Positions 1 to 6,782 of a stretch of 8,165 nt of DNA are shown here, piece by piece. Both the position numbers and the translations under genes were made by a program. The stretch comes from an uncultured Arenimonas sp. (GTDB taxonomy: Bacteria > Pseudomonadota > Gammaproteobacteria > Xanthomonadales > Xanthomonadaceae). Numbering within the stretch: position 1 is the stretch's first letter; the number at the start of each line of letters is the position of its first letter. Below the pieces are notes generated by a model. That model was not told where the DNA came from. It ran no database searches and saw nothing but the letters and a program-made list of their open reading frames with translations. Location of the stretch: NCBI GenBank assembly GCA_946885815.1, contig CAMPHE010000068.1, positions 1 through 8,165 on the forward strand. The letters are read 5' to 3'.

Positions 1-25
1 GCATCTGCGCGGCGTGCGCGGCGCG

Positions 26-1294
26 ATGAACCGCCAGACCCTTGTGTTCGCGCTGTTCTGCCTCGCCGGCCTCGCCGCCGCGCAGGATTTCCCGATCGAT
101 CCGCCCGACGTCGTCGACGCGGCGAAGCCGCCGGCCTCCGCGGAAACCGTCGACGGCGTGCCGCCGGCAGGCATCGCCAGACCGGAGCTGCTGACGCCGG
201 CGGTCGAACTGCCGACGCCGCTCGCGATCCTCGACCGCCTCGTCGTGCCCGGCACGCGGCTGCAGCTGGAGTGGCGGCCGGCGGGGGGCATCAGCAACGC
301 CGAGATCCCGAGCCCGGTGATCGTCGCGCGCGGCGCGAAGCCGGGCCCGGTGCTGTGCCTCGTCGGCGGCATCCACGGCGACGAGATCAACGGTGTCGAG
401 ATCGTGCGCCGTGTCGCGCATTCGGTCGACGCGACGCGGCTGTCGGGCACGGTGATCGGCGTGCCGATCGTCAACGTGTTCGGCTACTCGCGCGGCACGC
501 GCTATCTGCCCGACCGCCGCGACCTCAACCGCAGCTTCCCCGGCAGCCGCCACGGCAGCATCGCCGCGCGCATCGCCGACGCGTTCTTCCGCGACGTCGT
601 GAAGCATTGCACCGTGCTGGTCGACTTCCACACCGGCAGTTTCGACCGCACGAACCTGCCGCAGGTGCGCGCCGACCTGACGAACCCGCAGGTGCTGGAA
701 TTCACCCGCGGCTTCGGCGCGACCGTCGTGCTGCACAGCGCCGGCGCCAAGGGCATGCTGCGCACCGCCGCGACGGCGGCCGGCATCCCCGCGGTGACGT
801 TCGAGGCCGGCGCGCCGACGCGGCTGGAGCCGGTCGAGATCGCGCAGGCCGTCGCCGCGATCGATCGGCTGCTGCTGAAACTCGACATGCTGCCGGCGCC
901 GGAGGCCGACGTGATCGAGATCCTCGCCAACCCCGAGGCGAAGGACGCGCCGCCGCCACCGATCTTCCTCGACTCGCGCTGGATCCGCGCCAATTCGGCG
1001 GGCCTGCTGATCAGCGAGGTCGCGCTCGGCCAGCGCGTGCTCGCCGGCCAGCGGCTCGGCCGCGTGATCGATCCGGTCAGCAACGTCGAGCGCTACATCC
1101 TCGCGCCGGTACCGGGCCGCGTGATCGGCATGTCGCAGAACCAGGCCGTGCTGCCCGGCTACGCCGCGTTCAACCTCGGCACCGAGACCAGCGAGCAGCA
1201 CGCGGTCGAGGAAGCGGCCGACGCCCCCGCGACCGAGGAAGTGGCGGAAGACTCGGCCGCGCGTCCCGAAGACCTCGACGCCGAACTCGAGTAG
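26..1294 (+). CDS. Exported succinylglutamate desuccinylase/aspartoacylase (M14) family protein
   Basis: Predicted zinc-dependent hydrolase that would cleave an N-acyl or amide bond on an amino-acid-like substrate; the exact substrate cannot be read from sequence. From ATG 26 it has 422 residues. Residues 1-19 look like a signal peptide (hydrophobic core LVFALFCLAGLAAA, cleavage before QD), so it should act in the periplasm. The M14 zinc site is intact: GGIHGDE gives H117 and E120, VDFHTG gives H202, and TFEAG gives the catalytic-type E260. PDRRDLNRSFPG (162-173) supplies the usual Asn-Arg substrate-carboxylate motif. Residues about 320-385 form the C-terminal beta-barrel typical of the family. 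An acidic 37-residue tail (14 Asp/Glu) follows. ATG 26 is preferred over in-frame GTG 14 because it begins the signal peptide, although neither has a clear Shine-Dalgarno site and the frame is open to the window edge. The stop lies 13 bases from the convergent receptor gene. Confidence 0.85.
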   Translation: MNRQTLVFALFCLAGLAAAQDFPIDPPDVVDAAKPPASAETVDGVPPAGIARPELLTPAVELPTPLAILDRLVVPGTRLQLEWRPAGGISNAEIPSPVIVARGAKPGPVLCLVGGIHGDEINGVEIVRRVAHSVDATRLSGTVIGVPIVNVFGYSRGTRYLPDRRDLNRSFPGSRHGSIAARIADAFFRDVVKHCTVLVDFHTGSFDRTNLPQVRADLTNPQVLEFTRGFGATVVLHSAGAKGMLRTAATAAGIPAVTFEAGAPTRLEPVEIAQAVAAIDRLLLKLDMLPAPEADVIEILANPEAKDAPPPPIFLDSRWIRANSAGLLISEVALGQRVLAGQRLGRVIDPVSNVERYILAPVPGRVIGMSQNQAVLPGYAAFNLGTETSEQHAVEEAADAPATEEVAEDSAARPEDLDAELE

Positions 1295-1301
1295 GAGCGG
1301 C
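1291..1301 (+). repeat. Partial GTAG-REP head overlapping the stop codon
   Basis: GTAGGAGCGGC here is identical to the first 11 bases of the REP unit at 4189. In both places the TAG inside GTAG is the stop codon of the gene upstream. The palindromic arm AGCCGC is absent here, so this is at best a decayed or truncated copy, and chance in GC-rich DNA is possible. Confidence 0.3.
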
Positions 1302-1307
1302 GGCGCG

Positions 1308-3431
1308 TCAGAACGCGACCCGCACCCCGACGGCCACCGAGCGCCCCGGCAACGGCGCCACGTCCTTGAGGAACGACGTGTGCACGCGCGCGTCCCGGTC
1401 GGTGAGATTGCGCCCTTCGGCGAACACCTCCAGCGTCGCGACCTCCCGTTCCTGCCGCCACGTCACGCCCGCGTCGACGAGCGTATGCCCGTCCGTCGCC
1501 GACTCGCCCGCCGCGACATCGTGCTGCGCCGCCGTGCGCACCACGCCGGCATGCGCGTGCCACGCGCCGCGCGTCCAGTCGAGTTCCAGCCCGGTGCGGC
1601 CCGGCGCGATCCGCGGCAGCCGCCCGCCCGCGTCGAGCGTCGCGTCCACGCCGTCGGCGAACCCGCGCAGATGCCACGCGCCGCTGGCGCCGTCGGCCAG
1701 CTCGAACATCGCCTCGGCTTCCCATCCCGTGAATGTCGCGTCCGCCTGCACCCAACGGCGCACCGGCAGGCCGTCGAGGGCCTCGCCGGTCCCGGCGAGG
1801 TGGATGAAATCGTCGAAGCGCGTGCGGTACACCGACGCGCGCGCGTCGAAGCGGCCCCGCGCCACGTGCACGCCCAGCTCGCCGCCGAGGGCGGTCTCGA
1901 CATCGAGCTCGCGGTCGCCGACCTCGAACGACTGCGTCGCGACGTGCGGCCCGTCCGAATGGAGCTCCTCGGCGGTCGGCGCGCGCTGCGCGCGGTCGAG
2001 GTTCAACAGCACGTCGACGCCGTCGGCGGCGTGCCAGCGCAGGCCGGCCGACAGCGACGTCGCGCCGAAACCGGCGGTGGGCAGCGCGCCGGCCGGATCG
2101 ATGTCGATGCGGTCGTGGCGCGCGCCGACTTCCACCCGCAGCACGTCGAAGTCGCGGCGCTGCAGCGCGAACACGCCGACGTCGCGCGTCAGCGACGGCG
2201 GCACGAACGCCTCGTCGCCGATCGCGGCGAAGTCGCGTTCGCTCGCCTGCACGCCGACGGCGCCGTTCCAGCCGCCGACCTCGCGCTGCACGGCTTCCAC
2301 GCGCAGTTCGGTGCCGTCGTTCGCGAACACCGTACCGACGGCGTCGCCTTCGAACTCGGTGTGTTCGTAGCGGCTGCGCGTCAGCCGCCACGCGAGTTCG
2401 GCGACGGGACCGGGTCCGCGCCAGCCGCCGCGGGTCTCGAAGCGGTCCTGCCGCAGGTCGATGCGCACGCTCTCCGCGGCTTCGTCGTCATGCCCGTGTT
2501 CGTGCCCGTCGCCGTCCTCGTCGTGTTCCTCGTGCACGTGCGCCCCCGGTGGAATGCCGTAGTCGCTGCGGTACGTGCTCGCCGACGCGCCCAGCCAGCC
2601 GCGCTCGCCGAAGACGCTGGCGCCGATCGCTCCGCCGAGCGTCGTCAGCGCGCTGTTGGGCAGGCGGCCGCGGGCGAAGTGGTCCGGCGACTCGCGTTCG
2701 GCGATTTCCTCCGCGACCAGCGACGGCGAGAACGCCGTGCCGGGGATGGCGACGTCGCCCGCCTCGCGCCGGAACGCGTCGGCGTGGATCGTCAGCCGGC
2801 CGGCATCGGCATCGACGCGCGCGGCCGCGACCTGCCCGTCGGTACCGGTGTCGTACCGCAGTTCGGCGCGGCCGGCGACCGCGCGTCCGGCCGGCGCGGT
2901 CGGGATGCGGCCGTCCACCACGTTCACTGCACCGCCGATCGCACCGCTTCCGTACAGCAGCGTCGCCGGGCCCTTCAGCACCTCGATCTGGTCGGCGAGG
3001 AACGGTTCGATCGTCACCGCGTGGTCGACGCTCACCGTCGACGCGTCGAGCGCCGACGTGCCGCCGCTCAGCACCTGCACCCGGGCGCCGTCCTGGCCCC
3101 GGATCACCGGGCGGCCGACGCCGACCCCGAAGAACGACGACTGCACGCCGGGCAGGCGGTCGACCGTGTCGCCGAGCGTCGCGGCGCGACGCTCGTCCAG
3201 CTCGGTGCCCGCGAGCACCTCGACCGGGCGCACCAGGTCGTCGGCGCCGCCGCCGAGGGGCGTGGCCGTCACCTCGACCGCGTCGAGGGTCTCGACGGTT
3301 TCATCGTCGTGGGCGTGGTCGTGGCGATGGTCGGCGGGGATGGCGGCGAAGGCCGGCGCGGAAAGCGCGAGCAGCGCGGCGGCGATCGGCGTGAGACGGG
3401 CCGGGTTCAGGGCGCGCGGGACGTCGGGCAT
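1308..3431 (-). CDS. ZnuD-like TonB-dependent outer-membrane receptor, histidine-rich
   Basis: Outer-membrane active transporter of 707 residues, most likely for zinc or a zinc complex, powered by TonB. Residues 1-29 are a signal peptide ending APAFA. The mature N-terminus carries alternating histidines (H35, H37, H39, H41), followed by a TonB-box-like LDAVEVTAT (49-57). The plug domain (about 60-177) includes RPVIRGQDGARVQVL and IEVLKGPATLLYGSGAIGG, typical of these receptors. A second histidine/acidic cluster sits at 297-317 (H298, H300, H303, H310, H312, H314), where the meningococcal zinc receptor ZnuD has its metal-capturing loop. RAPTAEELHSDGPHVATQ (483-500) also resembles ZnuD. The protein ends in a barrel strand with terminal Phe (VRVAF), the usual BAM signal. 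The start is poor in Shine-Dalgarno bases but gives the complete signal peptide. It diverges from the MerC gene across a 72-base AT-rich region. Another divalent metal such as copper or nickel is possible. Confidence 0.88.
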   Translation of the reverse strand: MPDVPRALNPARLTPIAAALLALSAPAFAAIPADHRHDHAHDDETVETLDAVEVTATPLGGGADDLVRPVEVLAGTELDERRAATLGDTVDRLPGVQSSFFGVGVGRPVIRGQDGARVQVLSGGTSALDASTVSVDHAVTIEPFLADQIEVLKGPATLLYGSGAIGGAVNVVDGRIPTAPAGRAVAGRAELRYDTGTDGQVAAARVDADAGRLTIHADAFRREAGDVAIPGTAFSPSLVAEEIAERESPDHFARGRLPNSALTTLGGAIGASVFGERGWLGASASTYRSDYGIPPGAHVHEEHDEDGDGHEHGHDDEAAESVRIDLRQDRFETRGGWRGPGPVAELAWRLTRSRYEHTEFEGDAVGTVFANDGTELRVEAVQREVGGWNGAVGVQASERDFAAIGDEAFVPPSLTRDVGVFALQRRDFDVLRVEVGARHDRIDIDPAGALPTAGFGATSLSAGLRWHAADGVDVLLNLDRAQRAPTAEELHSDGPHVATQSFEVGDRELDVETALGGELGVHVARGRFDARASVYRTRFDDFIHLAGTGEALDGLPVRRWVQADATFTGWEAEAMFELADGASGAWHLRGFADGVDATLDAGGRLPRIAPGRTGLELDWTRGAWHAHAGVVRTAAQHDVAAGESATDGHTLVDAGVTWRQEREVATLEVFAEGRNLTDRDARVHTSFLKDVAPLPGRSVAVGVRVAF

Positions 3432-3443
3432 GGGCGAGGGTCA

Positions 3444-3471
3444 TTGGCGGACGGGAGCGGAATGTTATATT
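3444..3471 (+). promoter_or_regulatory. Candidate sigma70-type promoter for the MerC gene
   Basis: TTGGCG (3444-3449) and TATATT (3466-3471) are separated by 16 bases and match the -35 and -10 consensus at 4/6 and 5/6 positions. Transcription would begin near 3478, giving a leader of about 26 bases. On the opposite strand the same AT island offers TATAAC as a possible -10 for the receptor gene, so the two promoters probably overlap. This was read by eye and has not been tested. Confidence 0.4.
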
Positions 3472-3477
3472 GTTCCA
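3459..3477. promoter_or_regulatory. Zur-like operator in the receptor/MerC divergent promoter
   Basis: TGTTATATTGTTCCA (3463-3477) matches the proteobacterial Zur pattern TGTTATA-N-TATAACA at 11 of 14 defined positions: the left half is perfect and the right half is 4/7. Flanking GGAA (3459-3462) and TTCC (3473-3476) make a partial dyad centred on TATA. It overlaps the candidate -10 elements on both strands, so a bound repressor would block both genes. The site is a marked AT island in GC-rich DNA. A Fur-type or other metalloregulator site cannot be excluded, and part of the AT signal is simply the promoter itself. Confidence 0.4.
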
Positions 3478-3503
3478 CCTGTTCATCAACCCCCCCGGAC
3501 GTC

Positions 3504-3905
3504 ATGGCCTCGACGCACCGTCTGCACCTGCCGCGCTGGGCCGATCGCCTCGGCGCGTTCGGCGCCTTCCTGTGCGCGCTGCACTGCGCGCTGATCCCGG
3601 TCGCGCTCGCGGTCGTGCCCGCGCTCGGGCTCGGCCTGATCGCGTGGCACCGGCTGGAGTGGGCGTTCTCGCTGTTCGCGACCGTGCTCGCGATCACGAG
3701 CCTCTGGCTCGGTTACCGCAACCATCGCGCGTACCACGCGTGGCTGCTGGTCGCGCCGGGGCTCGCGCTGGTCTGGGGCGGGTTGCTGGTGCGCCACGCG
3801 CACGACGGCAGCGCGGTCCACGCCAGCGTGATGGCCGCCGGCGGCCTGCTGATCGGCGCCGCCCACCTCGTCAACCTGCGCCTGTCCTTCGGCCACGCGC
3901 ATTGA
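3504..3905 (+). CDS. MerC-family inner-membrane protein
   Basis: Small integral membrane protein of 133 residues with about four hydrophobic segments (roughly 17-45, 52-70, 77-97 and 105-125). The first segment contains the MerC signature GAFLCALHCALIPVALAV, with C24, H27 and C28 forming a CxxHC motif expected to handle a soft metal ion. MerC of mercury-resistance operons moves Hg(II) across the inner membrane, but no merR, merT, merP or merA is present, and chromosomal MerC-domain proteins are often not mercury genes. The histidine-rich ends (HAHDG near 98-102 and terminal HAH) also suggest metal contact. The gene is transcribed away from the ZnuD-like receptor from a shared region, so a role in zinc homeostasis or uptake is inferred. 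The weak Shine-Dalgarno GGA lies at 3497-3499. The frame is open upstream, but ATG 3504 suits the domain length and the candidate promoter. Confidence 0.8.
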   Translation: MASTHRLHLPRWADRLGAFGAFLCALHCALIPVALAVVPALGLGLIAWHRLEWAFSLFATVLAITSLWLGYRNHRAYHAWLLVAPGLALVWGGLLVRHAHDGSAVHASVMAAGGLLIGAAHLVNLRLSFGHAH

Positions 3906-4001
3906 GGTCGGGGTCGGGTCGCGCAACGTTTTCGCCGCGAAAGTGAATGAACCCGACTCCGATTTCGGCTAGGCTACGCGGCTCCGAAGGACCACCAGAT
4001 C

Positions 4002-4006
4002 AAGGA
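4002..4006 (+). promoter_or_regulatory. Ribosome binding site of the bTHX gene
   Basis: AAGGA lies six bases before ATG 4013, the clearest plus-strand Shine-Dalgarno site in the window. It fixes the start at MGRGDKKT and argues against the upstream in-frame ATG at 3947. Confidence 0.75.
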
Positions 4007-4012
4007 ACCACC

Positions 4013-4192
4013 ATGGGTAGGGGCGACAAGAAGACCGCGAAGGGCAAGCGCTTCGCCAGCAGCCACGGCAATGCGCGTCCGAAGACCGTCGCCGCGACGA
4101 AGACCGTTGCCGGCAAGGCTGCCGCGCCGGTGAAGACGCCGGCCGCGAAGGCCCCGGCGAAGAAGGCGCCGGCCAAGAAGGCCGCCAAGTAG
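4013..4192 (+). CDS. 30S ribosomal protein bTHX with Lys/Ala/Pro-rich tail
   Basis: Small basic ribosomal protein of 59 residues. The first 24 residues (MGRGDKKTAKGKR, then FASSHGNARPK) match the bTHX/Thx family, whose members start MGKGDxKTxxGK and end soon after a GxxRP motif; in Thermus the protein sits in the head of the small subunit. Here the core is followed by about 35 extra residues built from Lys, Ala, Pro, Thr and Val, ending in APAKK APAKK AAK repeats like bacterial histone-H1-like tails. The start is set by AAGGA at 4002. A weak promoter may be TGAACC (3948-3953) and TAGGCT (3970-3975). The stop codon lies inside a GTAG-type REP, and a strong terminator follows, so the gene appears monocistronic. 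The standalone gene, its strong ribosome binding site and its terminator fit a highly expressed protein. Confidence 0.82.
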   Translation: MGRGDKKTAKGKRFASSHGNARPKTVAATKTVAGKAAAPVKTPAAKAPAKKAPAKKAAK

Positions 4193-4234
4193 GAGCGGCT
4201 TCAGCCGCGATGCGGAAGCGGCATCGGCCGCGAT
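4189..4234 (+). repeat. Tandem pair of GTAG-type REP palindromes
   Basis: Unit 1 begins GTAGGA at 4189 and contains the perfect palindrome GCGGCT-TC-AGCCGC (4195-4208) followed by GAT. Unit 2 begins GGAA at 4214 and contains GCGGC-ATCG-GCCGC (4218-4231) followed by GAT. The two units share the pattern GGA(A)GCGGC...GCCGCGAT and lie head to tail. This resembles the GTAG-headed REP elements known in Stenotrophomonas and relatives, which are mobilised by RAYT transposases; no RAYT gene is present here. The GTAG head supplies the TAG stop of bTHX. Confidence 0.72.
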
Positions 4235-4256
4235 TGCCCGCGTCGTGCATCACCGG

Positions 4257-4287
4257 AGCCCCGCCCATCGGCGGGGCTTCTGTTTTT
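4257..4287 (+). terminator. Rho-independent terminator after bTHX
   Basis: A perfect 9-bp stem AGCCCCGCC (4257-4265) pairs with GGCGGGGCT (4270-4278) around the loop CATC, followed by TCTGTTTTT (4279-4287). The T-run is on the plus strand only, so it ends the bTHX transcript. The minus strand has no T-run after the stem, so hutI transcripts may not stop efficiently here. Confidence 0.85.
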
Positions 4288-4315
4288 CCGGGGCAGGAAA
4301 CGCCGAAGAGGCAAG

Positions 4316-5554
4316 TCAGCCGCGGACGACACGCCCGCCGATCGTCACCGAATGCACCAGATCGCCGCCGAGCCAGTAGCCGAGTTCGGCCGGGTGCTCG
4401 ATGGTCCACTGCACGAGATCGGCGCGATGACCGGGCGCCAGCCGGCCGCGATCGTGCAGCCCCAGCGCACGCGCCGCGTGCAGCGTCGCGCCGCGCAGCG
4501 CTTCCTCCGGGGTCATCCGGAAATGCGTGCAGGCGAGCGTCATCGCCAGCCGCAGCGACACCACCGGCGACGTGCCCGGATTCAGGTCGGTCGCGATGGC
4601 CATCGGCACCGCGTGCCGGCGCAGCGCGTCGAGCGGCGGCAGTTTCGTTTCGCGCAGCACGTGGTACGCGCCCGGCAGCAGCACGGCGACGGTGCCGGCG
4701 GCGGCCATCGCACGCACCGCGTCGTCGGAACTGTGCTCGATGTGGTCGGCCGACAACCCGCCGAACTCCGCGGCGAGCGCGGCGCCGCCGAGATCGCTGA
4801 GCTGGTCGGCATGCAGCTTCACCGGCAGGTCGAGCGCCCGCGCGGCCTCGAACACGCGCCGCGTCTGCGCCGGCGAGAAGCCGATGCCCTCGCAGAACGC
4901 GTCGACGGCGTCGACCAGCGCTTCCTCGTGCAGGCGCGGCAGCCAGCCGATCGCCGCGTCGATGTACGCGTCGGCGCGCCCCGCGTATTCCGGCGGCAGC
5001 GCATGTGCGGCGAGATACGTCGTGCGCACGGTGAGCCCGAGTTCCTGGCCGATGCGGCGCGCGACGCGCAGCATCTTGCGCTCGTTGGCGAAGTCCAGCC
5101 CGTAGCCGGACTTGATCTCCAGCGTCGTGACGCCGTCGCCGCGCAGTGCCCGCGCCCGTGGCAGCGATTGCGCGAGCAGCGCGTCCTCGTCGGTGGCGCG
5201 GATCGCATGGACGCTCGACAGGATGCCGCCGCCTTCGCGCGCGATCTGTTCGTAGGTGGCGCCCTGCAGCCGGCGTTCCGCCTCCGGCGCGCGATTGCCG
5301 GCGAACACGAGGTGCGTGTGGCAGTCGACGAGGCCCGGCGTGATCCAGCGGCGATGCGCCGACTCCAGTCGCGCGGCGAGCGCGGCCGGTTCGCCCGGCA
5401 GCTCCGTGCGCGGCCCGGCGTACGCGATCAGCCCGTCCTTCCACGCGATCGCGCCATCGTCGACGACGCCGTAGGCACCGAGGTCGTCGCGCAGCGTCGC
5501 CAGCCGCGCATCGAGCAGCAGCACGTCCCACGGCGGCGCGAGGCGGCCGATCAC
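4316..5554 (-). CDS. hutI: Imidazolonepropionase (HutI)
   Basis: Third enzyme of histidine breakdown: hydrolyses 4-imidazolone-5-propionate to N-formimino-L-glutamate in the cytoplasm. The 412 residues match the usual length of about 400-410. Amidohydrolase metal ligands are in place: H79 and H81 in [15 protein letters not shown]248 in KLHADQ, and D323 in [11 protein letters not shown]271 lies in [10 protein letters not shown]. Further HutI signatures are [20 protein letters not shown] (146-154) and the C-terminal [11 protein letters not shown]. The start is GTG 5554, whose G-T-G-A overlaps the TGA of the upstream CoA-transferase gene. GGAG lies seven bases before it, and the N-terminus ([21 protein letters not shown]) aligns with family starts from that point. 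The frame stays open far upstream, but that stretch is antiphase CoA-transferase sequence. It is convergent with bTHX; hutH and hutU are not alongside. Confidence 0.95.
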   Translation of the reverse strand: MIGRLAPPWDVLLLDARLATLRDDLGAYGVVDDGAIAWKDGLIAYAGPRTELPGEPAALAARLESAHRRWITPGLVDCHTHLVFAGNRAPEAERRLQGATYEQIAREGGGILSSVHAIRATDEDALLAQSLPRARALRGDGVTTLEIKSGYGLDFANERKMLRVARRIGQELGLTVRTTYLAAHALPPEYAGRADAYIDAAIGWLPRLHEEALVDAVDAFCEGIGFSPAQTRRVFEAARALDLPVKLHADQLSDLGGAALAAEFGGLSADHIEHSSDDAVRAMAAAGTVAVLLPGAYHVLRETKLPPLDALRRHAVPMAIATDLNPGTSPVVSLRLAMTLACTHFRMTPEEALRGATLHAARALGLHDRGRLAPGHRADLVQWTIEHPAELGYWLGGDLVHSVTIGGRVVRG

Positions 5555-6735
5555 GCGACCGCTCCGGCCGCCCGCAGCGCGGCGGGGTCGAATCCGTGCC
5601 CGCGGGCGATCGCGTCGGTGTGTTCGCCGAGTCCGGGCGGCGGCAGCGGCGCCGGCGTCGGCGACGACGACAGCTTCAGCGGACTGCCCACCATCGGCAC
5701 GCCGTCGCGTTCGACGCGCATGCCCCGCGCGCGCGCGACCGGATGCTCCAGTGCCGCACGCACGCCGTTCACCGGCGCGCACGGCACGCCGGCCACATCG
5801 AACAGCGCGCGCCAGTGCGCCACCGGCCGCGTCGCGAACAGCCCGGCGAGTTCGCCGACGAGCGCGTCGCGGTTCGCGACGCGCGACGCGTTGTCGCGGA
5901 ATCGCGGATCGTGGCGCCACGCATCGCGGTCGAGCGCGCGGCACGTATCGGCCCACAGCTTCTCGCTGGCGACCGCGAGCACGAATGGCCCGTCGGTGGC
6001 CGCGAACACCTGGTACGGCACGATGCTGGCATGCGCGTTGCCGTGTCGCGGCGCCTCCCCGCCGGTGAACAGCGCGCTGCTGCCGACATTGGCGAGCAGC
6101 GCCAGCTGCGTGTCGAACAGCGACAGGTCGATGCGCTGACCGGTGCCGGTGCGCTGCCGCTGCCACAGCGCGGCGAGGATCGCGGTCGCGGCGTTCTGGC
6201 CGGTGGCGAGGTCGGCGATCGCGACGCCCACCTTGTGCGGCGCGCCATCGACCTCGCCGGTGATCGCCATCATCCCCGCCTCGGCCTGCACGACCACGTC
6301 GTAGCCGGCGCGCCTCGCGTCGGGGCCGTCGCGGCCGTAACCGGAAATCGAGCAGTACACGAGCCGCGGATTCAGCGCGTGCATCCGTTCCCAGCCGACG
6401 CCGAGCGCTTCGGCCGTGCCGGTGCGGAAGTTCTCGATCAGCACGTCGGCCGAGCGCACCAGCGCTTCGAGCAGCGGCCACGCCGCCGGCGCGCGCAGAT
6501 CGATCGCCAGCGAGCGCTTGCCGCGATTGCAGCAGGCGAAGTACGCGCTCATGCCCTCGCGCGGCGTGCCGTCGGCGCCTTCGAGGAAGGGCGGGCCGAG
6601 ACCGCGCGTGTCGTCGCCGGTGAACGGCTCGAGCTTGATCACGTCGGCGCCGAGATCGGCCAGCGTCATGCCGCACCACGGGCCGGCGAGGACCCGCGAA
6701 AGCTCGAGCACGGTGATGCCTTCCAGAGCGCGCAT
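5551..6735 (-). CDS. CaiB/BaiF-family CoA-transferase, glutarate/succinyl-CoA-like
   Basis: Class III CoA-transferase of 394 residues, a full family length, which moves CoA between acyl-CoA and a free carboxylic acid through an aspartyl-CoA intermediate. The N-terminal fold signature [33 protein letters not shown] is followed by [11 protein letters not shown]. The expected catalytic aspartate is D175 in [23 protein letters not shown] (231-244) and the overall spacing resemble the succinyl-CoA:glutarate CoA-transferase (SUGCT) subgroup more than carnitine or formyl-CoA enzymes; this comes from remembered sequences, not a search. The start at ATG 6735 is set by the conserved [18 protein letters not shown] box ends six bases before it, so the message may be leaderless. 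It is translationally coupled to hutI by a GTGA overlap, which suggests joint expression with histidine degradation. Substrate unknown; a glutamate- or glutarate-linked acid is a reasonable guess. Confidence 0.88.
   Translation of the reverse strand: MRALEGITVLELSRVLAGPWCGMTLADLGADVIKLEPFTGDDTRGLGPPFLEGADGTPREGMSAYFACCNRGKRSLAIDLRAPAAWPLLEALVRSADVLIENFRTGTAEALGVGWERMHALNPRLVYCSISGYGRDGPDARRAGYDVVVQAEAGMMAITGEVDGAPHKVGVAIADLATGQNAATAILAALWQRQRTGTGQRIDLSLFDTQLALLANVGSSALFTGGEAPRHGNAHASIVPYQVFAATDGPFVLAVASEKLWADTCRALDRDAWRHDPRFRDNASRVANRDALVGELAGLFATRPVAHWRALFDVAGVPCAPVNGVRAALEHPVARARGMRVERDGVPMVGSPLKLSSSPTPAPLPPPGLGEHTDAIARGHGFDPAALRAAGAVA
5562..5565 (-). promoter_or_regulatory. Ribosome binding site of hutI inside the CoA-transferase gene
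   Basis: GGAG on the minus strand lies seven bases before the hutI GTG start. It is embedded in the last codons of the upstream gene. Together with the overlapping stop and start, it supports translational coupling and decides the hutI start. Confidence 0.6.
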
Positions 6736-6741
6736 CCGGCG

Positions 6742-6772
6742 ATTGTATGCGGCCGTCACGGGTGCATGCGAA
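6742..6772 (-). promoter_or_regulatory. Candidate promoter for the CoA-transferase-hutI operon
   Basis: TACAAT (6747 to 6742 on the minus strand) matches the -10 consensus at 5/6. TTCGCA (6772 to 6767) is a weak 4/6 -35 with a long 19-base spacer. Transcription would start at about the first base of the ATG at 6735, giving a leaderless or nearly leaderless message, consistent with the lack of a Shine-Dalgarno site. The -10 overlaps TTGTATG, which resembles half of a HutC operator (TTGTATATACAA type). This is suggestive only. Confidence 0.35.
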
Positions 6773-6782
6773 ACTGCGCCGC

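Noticed and set aside
1..29. End of an upstream gene overlapping through ATGA at 26-29.
   Set aside because: The nine codons visible (ending CAACAAR) are too few to identify a gene, and the M14 frame itself is also open to the window edge.
1380..3503. Long plus-strand frame across the receptor gene joined to the MerC frame.
   Set aside because: It is the antisense shadow of the receptor, rich in Arg, with no recognisable domain. The membrane protein begins at ATG 3504 with a suitable promoter upstream.
3906..3921. Short tandem GGTCGG GGTCGG GTCG after the MerC stop codon.
   Set aside because: Two and a half 6-base units in GC-rich DNA are not distinguishable from chance.
3930..3942. Small hairpin TTTCG-CCG-CGAAA after the MerC gene as a terminator.
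   Set aside because: The stem is only five base pairs and no T-run follows.
3947..4012. Upstream ATG start adding 22 residues to bTHX.
   Set aside because: The family begins MGxGDxKT, and AAGGA is correctly spaced before ATG 4013. The upstream ATG has no ribosome binding site.
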